DNA of 11,877 bases from Dehalococcoidia bacterium (GTDB taxonomy: Bacteria > Chloroflexota > Dehalococcoidia > Dehalococcoidales > DAOWJC01). The stretch lies in the NCBI GenBank assembly GCA_030640595.1, contig DAOWJC010000049.1, forward strand, positions 1-11,877. Reading direction: 5' to 3'. Within the stretch, counting starts at the first letter, position 1, and each line of letters starts with the position of its first letter. This document shows, piece after piece, positions 6,655-11,877 of the stretch. A program made the position numbers and the translations under genes. The notes beneath the pieces are model-generated. The model saw only the letters and a program-made list of their open reading frames with translations, had not been told where the DNA came from and searched no databases.

Positions 6655-7281
6655 TTGAGAAAGTTCAAAACTATGTTAGGCTTCATTTATTCAACCGTAA
6701 TAGACCCCCTGCTTCGAAATATCAGGATTTATATTCCTGAGTTTGCTGAAATGAAAGCTGGGGACAGGGTATTGGATGTTTGCTGCGGGACAGGAGACCA
6801 GGCAGTTCACTATGCAAAAAGAGGTATTGTTGCTACCGGGATAGACCTGAGTCCTAGCATGCTCAAATTAGCCGGAAAAAATAAAAGAAAACAGGGTCTA
6901 AGGAATGTCTCCTTTCAAATAGCAGACGCTGCAAATTTGCCATTCAAAGATGACTTCTTTGATTATGCCTCTGCCTCTTTCGCATTGCATGAAAAAGGAA
7001 GGACGGTGAGAGATAAAATAATTTCCGAGATGAAAAGAGTGGTAAAGAAAGAGGGCGCCTTGATTTTTATAGATTTTCAGGCCCCTTTACCTAAAAACCG
7101 ATTTCTCTATTTAATCAAAGCCATAGAATTTATTGCCGGGAGGAATCATTTTAGATATTTTAAAGATTATATTGAGCAAGGTGGCTTAGACGAAATATTA
7201 AAGAAAAACCAACTTCCCGAAGAAAAGAGAGATTGCCTGAATAATGGACTTGTAGCCATAATAAAAACAAGGAATGTTTAG
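6655..7281 (+). CDS. Class I SAM-dependent methyltransferase, substrate unknown
   Basis: The 208-residue product has a single Rossmann-like Methyltransf_11/UbiE-type domain. Motif I is VLDVCCGTG (39-47), the acidic ribose-binding end of strand 2 is GIDLS (62-66), motif II is DAANLPFKDDFFD (91-103) and the later strand is ALIFIDF (135-141). The C-terminal HFRYFKDYIEQGGL (165-178) resembles the tail of UbiE-like enzymes, but the substrate cannot be inferred. The start is uncertain: the first candidate is TTG at 6655 with no ribosome site, and an in-frame ATG at 6673 would give MLGFIYSTVIDPLL, a natural beginning for the family. The gene is visibly richer in A+T and in AAA lysine codons than its neighbours on both sides, which suggests separate ancestry. 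No promoter was seen upstream; it follows directly on the tRNA-end-like fragment. Confidence 0.82.
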   Translation: MRKFKTMLGFIYSTVIDPLLRNIRIYIPEFAEMKAGDRVLDVCCGTGDQAVHYAKRGIVATGIDLSPSMLKLAGKNKRKQGLRNVSFQIADAANLPFKDDFFDYASASFALHEKGRTVRDKIISEMKRVVKKEGALIFIDFQAPLPKNRFLYLIKAIEFIAGRNHFRYFKDYIEQGGLDEILKKNQLPEEKRDCLNNGLVAIIKTRNV

Positions 7282-7320
7282 CTCCTTCAGGGGACACCAG
7301 TTCATCGCTGATTTGGGGTG

Positions 7321-7349
7321 TTGACAACCACACAAAAGAGGACTAAACT
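7321..7349 (+). promoter_or_regulatory. Candidate promoter for the LRR lipoprotein pair
   Basis: A perfect TTGACA (7321-7326) and TAAACT (7344-7349, four of six matches) are 17 bp apart. Transcription would start near 7356, leaving a leader of about 155 bases before the first LRR gene that contains the hairpin at 7414-7459. Confidence 0.5.
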
Positions 7350-7413
7350 CAAGCCCTAAAACGTGAAATGACGTCAAAATAGAATACTAGTGTAAGAGGC
7401 GAGGGGATGAAAG

Positions 7414-7462
7414 AAGGGCACTGGAACCGTTAAATTGTATGGCGGTGGTCGGTGCCCTTTTT
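7414..7462 (+). terminator. Terminator-like hairpin in the LRR leader
   Basis: AAGGGCAC (7414-7421) pairs perfectly with GTGCCCTT (7452-7459), and the T-run continues to 7462. The 30-base loop can form a smaller inner stem, ACCG with CGGT (7426-7429 and 7443-7446). It could end readthrough from the methyltransferase or act as an attenuator downstream of the 7321 promoter. The large loop and short T-run make it weaker than the one at 9534. Confidence 0.45.
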
Positions 7463-7510
7463 GGTTTAAGCTAGGTTCGAAAAATAACGTCTTAATATAA
7501 GGAGGACAAC

Positions 7511-8299
7511 ATGAGAACTAAAAAGGCTATGTTATTAGGAGTGATACTCTTGCTAATGGTTTTGCTTGGTGCTTGTGCTGCGCCTGCACCTACGCCAGCA
7601 CCCACGCCTGCGCCTGCACCTACGCCCACGCCTGCGCCCACGCCTGCGCCTGCACCAACTCCCACACCCACACCTGCACCTGCGCCGCCTGTTGGTACCT
7701 TCCCTGATGAGAACTTGGAGGCGGCGATAAGGGACGCTCTGGGCAAACCGGCGGGCGAGGAGATAACGGCAGCGGAACTGGCTGGGCTTACGGAGTTGAG
7801 CGCCACTATGTGGGATATTACCGACCTTTCCGGTATCGAGTATTGCACCAACCTGGTCGAGCTCAGCCTTGAGAGGAATCAGATGACTGACCTCTCGCCC
7901 CTTGGCTCCCTCAATAACCTGACCACCCTCTTCCTTAATTGCAATCACATAAGCGACGTCTCCTCCCTGGCCTCCCTGACTAACCTGACCACCCTCTTCC
8001 TTAATAACAATCAGATAAGCGATCTCTCGCCCCTTGCCTCCCTGACTAACCTGACCACCCTCTTCCTTACGAATAATCAGATAAGCGACCTCTCCCCCTT
8101 GGTCTCCCTCACCAACCTGAGCACGCTCACCCTTAATGCGAACCAGATAAGCGACCTCTCCCCGCTAGTGGAGAACAGCGGGCTGGGTAAAGGAGACCAG
8201 GTGTGGCTTGAGGGTAACAATCTGGACCTGTCGGAAGGTTCGGAAGACATGGAGAATATTAGACAATTAGAGGGGCGGGGAGTGGTGGTTCACTACTAG
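7511..8299 (+). CDS. Leucine-rich-repeat lipoprotein with Ala/Thr/Pro linker (first copy)
   Basis: This is a predicted surface-anchored lipoprotein of 262 residues. A type II signal peptide has positive residues (RTKK), a hydrophobic core (7-19) and lipobox LLGAC (18-22), with Cys22 to be lipidated. A low-complexity linker of alternating Ala/Pro/Thr (about 24-60) follows, likely a stalk. Next is an N-cap, FPDENLEAAIRDALGKPAGE (64-83), five 22-residue internalin/SDS22-like repeats (106-215; pattern LSPLxSLTNLxxLxLxxNQISD) and a C-cap ending RGVVVHY. The ATG has AAGGAGG five bases upstream. The second LRR gene starts 10 bp after the stop, with its ribosome site overlapping it. LRR domains bind proteins or glycans, so adhesion or recognition is likely, but no ligand can be named. 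Start and family are clear; function is not. Confidence 0.9.
   Translation: MRTKKAMLLGVILLLMVLLGACAAPAPTPAPTPAPAPTPTPAPTPAPAPTPTPTPAPAPPVGTFPDENLEAAIRDALGKPAGEEITAAELAGLTELSATMWDITDLSGIEYCTNLVELSLERNQMTDLSPLGSLNNLTTLFLNCNHISDVSSLASLTNLTTLFLNNNQISDLSPLASLTNLTTLFLTNNQISDLSPLVSLTNLSTLTLNANQISDLSPLVENSGLGKGDQVWLEGNNLDLSEGSEDMENIRQLEGRGVVVHY
7580..7690 (+). repeat. Low-complexity Ala/Thr/Pro linker repeat, first LRR gene
   Basis: Short GC-rich units coding for A-P and T-P dipeptides repeat across residues 24-60. They resemble cell-envelope stalk linkers and may vary in length by slippage. Confidence 0.8.
7826..8155 (+). repeat. Five tandem 66-bp LRR units
   Basis: Five in-frame 66-bp units encode 22-residue leucine-rich repeats (residues 106-215). 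The third to fifth share most bases in the SPLxSLTNL and NQISDLSPL parts. Confidence 0.9.
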
Positions 8300-8303
8300 G
8301 AGG
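8298..8303 (+). promoter_or_regulatory. Ribosome site overlapping the first LRR stop codon
   Basis: AGGAGG shares two bases with the TAG stop at 8297-8299 and stands 6 bases before the GTG start at 8310. This supports GTG as the start and suggests translational coupling of the two LRR genes. Confidence 0.8.
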
Positions 8304-8309
8304 TGCACT

Positions 8310-9455
8310 GTGAAGTGGAGATACCTTGTCCCATTGGTTCTGGTCGCCCTGGTTTTGCTTGGTGCTTGTGCTGCGCCGGCACCAACTCCCACGCCAGCGC
8401 CTGCCCCTGCTCCAGCCCCTGCACCAACGCCTGCGCCAATGCCTGCACCAGCTCCTACCCCTGCACCAACGCCTGCGCCAGCTCCAGCGCCTGCGCCAGC
8501 ACCGACCTTACCTGAAACGGTTACCTTCGCTGATGAGAACCTGGAGGCGGTGATAAGAGATGCTCTCGGTAAACCGGCGGGTGAGGAGATAACGGCAGCG
8601 GAACTGGCTGGGCTTGCGGAGTTGAACGCCTATTATCTGGACATTACCGACCTTTCTGGTATCGAGTATTGCACCAACCTGACCTACCTCAACCTTCGCT
8701 ATAATCCGATAAGCGACCTCTCACCCCTTGCCTCCCTCACCAACCTGGTCAAGCTCAGACTTGGGAATAATCAGATAAGCGACCTCTCGCCCCTTGCCTC
8801 CCTCACCAACCTGACCTGGCTCGACCTTCAGGAAAACCAGATAAGCGACATCTCGCCGCTGGCTTCCCTGACCAACCTGACCTACCTCAACCTTCGCTAT
8901 AATCAGATAAGCGACCTCTCCCCCCTGGCTTCCCTGACCAACCTGACCTACCTCAACCTTTGGATGAATCAGATAAGCGACCTCTCGCCCCTTGCCTCCC
9001 TCACCAACCTGACCTACCTCAACCTTCGCTATAATCAGATAAGCGACATCTCGCCCCTGGCGTCCCTCACCAACCTGGTCGGGCTCAACCTTTACAATAA
9101 TCAGATAAGCGACCTCTCCCCTCTTGCCTCCCTCACCAGCCTGGTCGAGCTCAACCTTCAGAGTAACCAGGTAAGCGACATCTCGCCGCTGGCCTCCCTC
9201 ACCAACCTGGTCGGGCTTAACCTTTATGAAAATCAGGTAAGCGACGTCTCGCCCCTGGTGTCCCTCCTTAAGCTGTCCCGGCTCGACCTCTCTATCAACC
9301 AGATAAGCGACATCTCGCCGCTGGTGGAGAACAGCGGGCTGGGTGAAGGAGACGCGGTAGGGCTTGAGAATAATAATCTCGACCTGTCGGAAGGCTCGGA
9401 AGACCTGGAGAACGTTAGACAGTTAGAGGGGCGGGGAGTGGTGGTTCACTACTAG
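8310..9455 (+). CDS. Leucine-rich-repeat lipoprotein with Ala/Thr/Pro linker (second, longer copy)
   Basis: This is a paralogue of the preceding gene, 381 residues long. Signal peptide II ends in lipobox LLGAC (16-20, Cys20), followed by a longer Ala/Pro/Thr linker (21-66), the N-cap FADENLEAVIRDALGKPAGE (73-92), ten full 22-residue repeats (115-334) and the same C-cap ending RGVVVHY. The repeat frame SPLASLTNL..L.L..NQISD is almost invariant; differences cluster at the positions around the LxL strand that face the ligand in known LRR folds. Repeats 4 and 6 encode the same residues from SPLASLTNL to the end. The first 14 or so residues of the signal peptide differ from the first copy, while the lipobox and everything after it are closely alike, marking the duplication edge. 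GTG is the start, backed by the overlapping AGGAGG. It is probably surface-exposed on a lipid anchor; binding partner unknown. Confidence 0.9.
   Translation: MKWRYLVPLVLVALVLLGACAAPAPTPTPAPAPAPAPAPTPAPMPAPAPTPAPTPAPAPAPAPAPTLPETVTFADENLEAVIRDALGKPAGEEITAAELAGLAELNAYYLDITDLSGIEYCTNLTYLNLRYNPISDLSPLASLTNLVKLRLGNNQISDLSPLASLTNLTWLDLQENQISDISPLASLTNLTYLNLRYNQISDLSPLASLTNLTYLNLWMNQISDLSPLASLTNLTYLNLRYNQISDISPLASLTNLVGLNLYNNQISDLSPLASLTSLVELNLQSNQVSDISPLASLTNLVGLNLYENQVSDVSPLVSLLKLSRLDLSINQISDISPLVENSGLGEGDAVGLENNNLDLSEGSEDLENVRQLEGRGVVVHY
8370..8507 (+). repeat. Low-complexity Ala/Thr/Pro linker repeat, second LRR gene
   Basis: Residues 21-66 are nearly all A-P and T-P dipeptides with one Met. 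The stretch is longer than in the first copy (about 46 versus 37 residues), consistent with expansion or contraction after duplication. Confidence 0.8.
8652..9311 (+). repeat. Ten tandem 66-bp LRR units
   Basis: Ten in-frame 66-bp units encode residues 115-334. Long stretches, such as those coding for the SLTNLTYLNL and NQISD segments, are the same or nearly so at DNA level between units, so unit gain or loss by recombination is plausible and assembly collapse is a risk. Confidence 0.9.
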
Positions 9456-9495
9456 GACAAGTGAGTGCAATTCAGGGAAAGTTCGGATTTACCCC

Positions 9496-9509
9496 CGCTC
9501 AGGGAGCCA
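9496..9509 (+). other. Second copy of the tRNA-end-like motif
   Basis: CGCTCAGGGAGCCA here differs by one base from CGTTCAGGGAGCCA at 6612-6625. AGTTCG also precedes both (9480-9485 and 6601-6606), but here the distance is five bases too long for a tRNA T-arm. The two copies bracket the methyltransferase and LRR genes in direct orientation. Confidence 0.45.
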
Positions 9510-9533
9510 AAGTTCATTTTTCAGAGGGAGTTT

Positions 9534-9557
9534 AAGAGGGGCAGAGCCCCTCTTTCT
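9534..9557 (+). terminator. Intrinsic terminator after the LRR genes
   Basis: AAGAGGGGC (9534-9542) and GCCCCTCTT (9546-9554) form a perfect 9-bp, GC-rich stem with a 3-base loop, followed by TCT within a short T-rich tail. It would end the LRR transcript before the housekeeping operon. Confidence 0.75.
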
Positions 9558-9577
9558 AGTATCCTTTCCCCATAAGC

Positions 9578-9607
9578 TTGCGGTAGGTATGCGGCTCAGC
9601 TTATAAT
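9578..9607 (+). promoter_or_regulatory. Candidate promoter for yceD-rpmF-fabD-fabG
   Basis: TTGCGG (9578-9583) and a perfect TATAAT (9602-9607) are 18 bp apart. Transcription would start near 9614, 26 bases before the yceD ATG. The layout resembles the plsC promoter (TTGCCT, 18 bp, TATAAT). Confidence 0.6.
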
Positions 9608-9639
9608 AGATTGAACCTGGCTGGAGGGGAGGGGGTGTA

Positions 9640-10182
9640 ATGGAGATAAATGTATCTCAGCAGCTTAAGGCACCTATAGGGTCAAGGCGAAGTTATGAGG
9701 TGAGCGAGATTATCAATGTTGCTGGTGGTAACAGTATGTTTCAGGGTAAGGTTGGGCTGATGCGCACTGACCGGGGTATCCTGGTTAGGGGTGCACTGCG
9801 CACTGAGGTTGAGGTTACCTGCAGCCGCTGCTTGAGCTTGTTTAGTTGTCCGCTGACTCTAAATATTGAAGAAGAGTATTTCCCTACTATGGATGTAGTT
9901 AGTGGCACTTCACTGCCCTTGCCTGAGGAGCCCGGCGGCTTTACTATTGATGAACGTCATATTCTTGATTTAACCGAGGCGATACGTCAATATATGCTAT
10001 TGGCTATCCCTATGAAGCCACTTTGTCGTGAGGATTGTGCTGGGTTATGCCCCAGTTGTGGTCACAATCTTAATCAGGGACCTTGTAGTTGTCGGCCTCG
10101 GGGGGCGGAGTCTCACTCGTCTGAGTCAAGCAAATTGACTTTGGCTAGTGATGTATCGCTAAATGAGGGGAGAACGGAGTAG
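9640..10182 (+). CDS. yceD: YceD/DUF177 family cysteine-rich protein
   Basis: YceD proteins are almost always encoded next to rpmF and are linked in bacteria and plastids to 23S rRNA accumulation, so a role in ribosome assembly is likely. This 180-residue member has the early CSRC pair (Cys61, Cys64) and the family core LDLTEAIRQYMLLAIPMKPL (109-128). That core leads into the CREDCAGLCPSCGHNL cluster (129-144) and CSC (149-151). The eight cysteines suggest zinc binding. The tail after residue 152 is polar and variable. The ATG follows a strong purine block, GGAGGGGAGGGGG. It is the first gene of the operon and stands 3 bp from rpmF. Confidence 0.9.
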   Translation: MEINVSQQLKAPIGSRRSYEVSEIINVAGGNSMFQGKVGLMRTDRGILVRGALRTEVEVTCSRCLSLFSCPLTLNIEEEYFPTMDVVSGTSLPLPEEPGGFTIDERHILDLTEAIRQYMLLAIPMKPLCREDCAGLCPSCGHNLNQGPCSCRPRGAESHSSESSKLTLASDVSLNEGRTE

Positions 10183-10185
10183 ATT

Positions 10186-10386
10186 ATGGGAGCTTTACCA
10201 AAGCGAAAAATAGCCAAGGCGCGTCAGGGTAAAAGGCGTGGTCATCTCAGTATGACACCACCTGCCCTGGACTATTGCCCTCAATGCCATAGTCCTAAAC
10301 TGCCTCATCATGTTTGTCCTACCTGTGGAAGCTATGCTGGCCGTGAGGTTATTGAAATCAAAAGCCCTAAAAAGAAGGCTGGCTGA
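10186..10386 (+). CDS. rpmF: 50S ribosomal protein L32, zinc-binding type
   Basis: L32 is a small basic protein of the large ribosomal subunit. The 66-residue product has the family N terminus GALPKRKIAKARQGKRRGH and two CxxC pairs, CPQC (31-34) and CPTC (44-47), forming a zinc ribbon. Keeping all four cysteines marks the zinc-dependent (C+) form, in contrast to the cysteine-free paralogues used by some bacteria in zinc shortage. The ATG lies 3 bp after the yceD stop, with GGAG inside the end of yceD. It ends 13 bp before fabD, so co-expression with fatty-acid genes is expected. Confidence 0.96.
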   Translation: MGALPKRKIAKARQGKRRGHLSMTPPALDYCPQCHSPKLPHHVCPTCGSYAGREVIEIKSPKKKAG

Positions 10387-10399
10387 GGAGTGGTGAGCA

Positions 10400-11368
10400 G
10401 TGATAGAGCTAGAGCCGCTTTTTGGTAGGGAGGCTGAGCCGACAAAGGTAGCCTATGTCTTCCCCGGGCAGGGTTCTCAGTGGGTAGGCATGGGTCAAGA
10501 CCTTTATGAGAATTTTGACTCGGCTAAAGCCGTCTTTGAACAGGCTGACAGGACTCTGGAATTTCCTCTATCCCGATTATGCTTTGAGGGACCGGAGGAC
10601 GAGCTTCGCTGGACTATCAATGTCCAACCAGCACTGGTGACCGTCAGCCTTGCCTGCTTGAAGGCTGCCCAGGATGTGAGTGGTGGCAATGGGTTACCAC
10701 CGCCGGCTTTTGTTGCCGGTCACAGCCTGGGTGAGTATACAGCACTGGCAGTAGCCGAAGTGCTTGATTTTGCCACTACTATTTATCTGGCTCGGGAGAG
10801 AGGGCGGTTAATGTATGAAGCCGGGCAAAAAACACCCGGGGGTATGGTAGCGATAATCGGGCTCGATGAAGCTTCATTGGCTGAGGTGTGTAATGAGACT
10901 GATACCCGAATTGCTAATATTAACTGCCTGGGTCAGCTTGTAATCAGCGGGGCGAAGGAAAACTTAACTCAAGCTGCAGATTTAGCTAAAGCAAGGGGGG
11001 CTCATCGCACCATTCCGTTGTCAGTAAGCGGCGCCTTTCATACGCCACTGATGCAGTCGGCAGTAGATGGTCTGTCTGAGATTGTAGCCACTCTTTCCTT
11101 TCATAAGCCGCTTATTCCTATTTTGGCTAACACTACGGCTCAGCCATTGACCACTGCTGAACAGGTGAAGACAGAACTCCTCAGGCAGTTGTGTAACGGT
11201 GTTCAGTGGCAGCGCTCTATTGAGTATATGGTAAATGACGGTGTGTCTACCTTTATTGAGATAGGACCGGGGAAGGTGCTTAGTGGTCTCATTAAACGAA
11301 TAAACAAGGAAGCTAAGACCGTAAACATAGGTGACTTGCAGGCTATCAGGAGTTTAGTTAAACTATAA
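10400..11368 (+). CDS. fabD: Malonyl-CoA:acyl carrier protein transacylase
   Basis: FabD loads malonyl groups from CoA onto acyl carrier protein for type II fatty-acid synthesis in the cytoplasm. The 322-residue protein has FPGQGSQ (21-27, oxyanion-hole glutamine), the nucleophile elbow GHSLGE (107-112, Ser109), Arg134 in ARERGRLM at the malonate-carboxylate-binding position, GAFHTPLM (211-218, catalytic His214) and IEIGPGKVL near the C terminus. One departure is NINCLGQLVISG (173-184), where FabD proteins usually have Pro before GQ. The GTG start at 10400 is preceded by GAGGAG; a stop four bases upstream in frame rules out an earlier start. It follows rpmF closely and leads to fabG. In many bacteria plsX and fabH stand between rpmF and fabD; neither is here. 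Confidence 0.95.
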   Translation: MIELEPLFGREAEPTKVAYVFPGQGSQWVGMGQDLYENFDSAKAVFEQADRTLEFPLSRLCFEGPEDELRWTINVQPALVTVSLACLKAAQDVSGGNGLPPPAFVAGHSLGEYTALAVAEVLDFATTIYLARERGRLMYEAGQKTPGGMVAIIGLDEASLAEVCNETDTRIANINCLGQLVISGAKENLTQAADLAKARGAHRTIPLSVSGAFHTPLMQSAVDGLSEIVATLSFHKPLIPILANTTAQPLTTAEQVKTELLRQLCNGVQWQRSIEYMVNDGVSTFIEIGPGKVLSGLIKRINKEAKTVNIGDLQAIRSLVKL

Positions 11369-11398
11369 ACAATCTCAAACACAGCAGGGAGCATAAGG

Positions 11399-11877
11399 AT
11401 GGACCTTTCTAATAGAGTGGCTATAGTTACTGGCAGCGGTCGAGGCATAGGACGGGCTATCGCCCTGAAGTTAGCCGAGGTTGGGGCTATTGTTGTGGTT
11501 AACGATATAGGCGAGGCTGTTCAAGGCGTGGCTGAGGAAATCAGGGCAATGAACCGGCAGAGCCTGGCTATTCTGGCTGATGTGAGCTTATCACCAGATG
11601 TAGCTAGACTGGTGGAGACAACAACAGATACTTATGGGAGGGTCGATATCCTGGTCAATAATGCTGGGATTACCCGCGACCAGCTTATAGTGCGGATGTC
11701 AGATGAGGACTGGGATAAAGTATTAAATGTCAACCTGAAAAGTGTCTTCCTTTGTACTAGAGCTGTGCTAAAATATATGATTAAGCAGCGCCGGGGTAGA
11801 ATTATTAGTATTGCCAGTATTGTTGGTGTGGTGGGCAACCCGGGGCAAGCCAACTATGCTTCAGCTAAAGCCGGTAT
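11399..11877 (+). CDS. fabG: 3-oxoacyl-ACP reductase, N-terminal part (3' end outside window)
   Basis: FabG reduces 3-oxoacyl-ACP to 3-hydroxyacyl-ACP with NADPH in fatty-acid elongation. The visible 159 residues have the short-chain dehydrogenase cofactor motif TGSGRGIG (11-18), NNAG (87-90), NVNLKS (110-115) and the active site Ser140, Tyr153 and Lys157 in SIASIVG and YASAKAG. GNPGQANYASAKAG closely resembles the E. coli FabG active-site loop. The ATG at 11399 has AGGGAG seven bases upstream and lies 30 bp after fabD. The frame is open to the window edge, cutting off roughly the last third of a normal 245-residue protein. Synteny with fabD makes FabG more likely than another SDR reductase. 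Confidence 0.93.
   Translation, partial: MDLSNRVAIVTGSGRGIGRAIALKLAEVGAIVVVNDIGEAVQGVAEEIRAMNRQSLAILADVSLSPDVARLVETTTDTYGRVDILVNNAGITRDQLIVRMSDEDWDKVLNVNLKSVFLCTRAVLKYMIKQRRGRIISIASIVGVVGNPGQANYASAKAG

Noticed and set aside
7411..7462. Resemblance of GGGCACTGGAACCG plus hairpin to a T-box leader
   Set aside because: The T-box core (GGGTGG-ACCGCG) is interrupted, no specifier stem is evident, and the downstream genes are not amino-acid or tRNA-synthetase genes.
7492..8553. Overlapping open frames on both strands through the Ala/Thr/Pro linkers
   Set aside because: They arise from the low-complexity repeat, have Arg/Cys- or Gly/Ala-rich translations with no family features, and overlap two well-supported lipoprotein genes.
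8652..9311. CRISPR-like or satellite array
   Set aside because: The 66-bp units are contiguous, keep one reading frame and encode standard 22-residue LRRs.

Overview
The window most resembles a chromosomal segment of a Chloroflexota bacterium, probably a Dehalococcoidia-like anaerobe. This is an inference from three things: the MEP-pathway and type II fatty-acid genes, lipoproteins with long Ala/Thr/Pro linkers followed by internalin-like leucine-rich repeats, and a yceD-rpmF-fabD-fabG cluster. No rRNA or complete tRNA is present to fix the taxonomy.

Left part (1-4900). The window opens inside feoB (ferrous iron permease, C-terminal half). It converges on a two-gene minus-strand operon of a LacD-type tagatose-1,6-bisphosphate aldolase and a PfkB-family sugar-phosphate kinase, which together would phosphorylate and split a hexose phosphate into triose phosphates. 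Divergent from that operon is plsC-ispH, a lysophosphatidate acyltransferase abutting 4-hydroxy-3-methylbut-2-enyl diphosphate reductase. A small stand-alone Lrp/AsnC effector domain (RAM) protein converges on ispH.

Middle part (4900-9510). A compact intergenic region carries two near-consensus promoters back to back, one for the RAM gene and one for an acyl-CoA dehydrogenase. The dehydrogenase stop overlaps the ATG of a decayed etfB. About the first 90 codons of this electron-transfer flavoprotein beta subunit can still be read through three frameshifts, and then homology ends abruptly. Shortly after the break lies a sequence with the layout of the 3' end of a tRNA (T-loop to CCA). Next come an AT-rich, lysine-rich SAM methyltransferase and two tandem, recently duplicated leucine-rich-repeat lipoproteins. 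A second copy of the tRNA-end-like motif then appears. The stretch from about 6566 to 9510 therefore looks like accessory DNA that replaced the rest of the etf genes.

Right part (9530-11877). After a strong intrinsic terminator and a sigma70-like promoter comes a housekeeping operon: yceD (DUF177), rpmF (zinc-type ribosomal protein L32), fabD (malonyl-CoA:ACP transacylase) and fabG (3-oxoacyl-ACP reductase, cut by the window end). Together with plsC, these genes link membrane lipid synthesis to ribosome-associated functions. I see no CRISPR array, intact transposase, integrase or prophage gene. The most unusual items are the etfB relic, the tRNA-end-like flanking motifs, and the LRR pair whose sequence variation lies almost only in the predicted ligand-facing positions.
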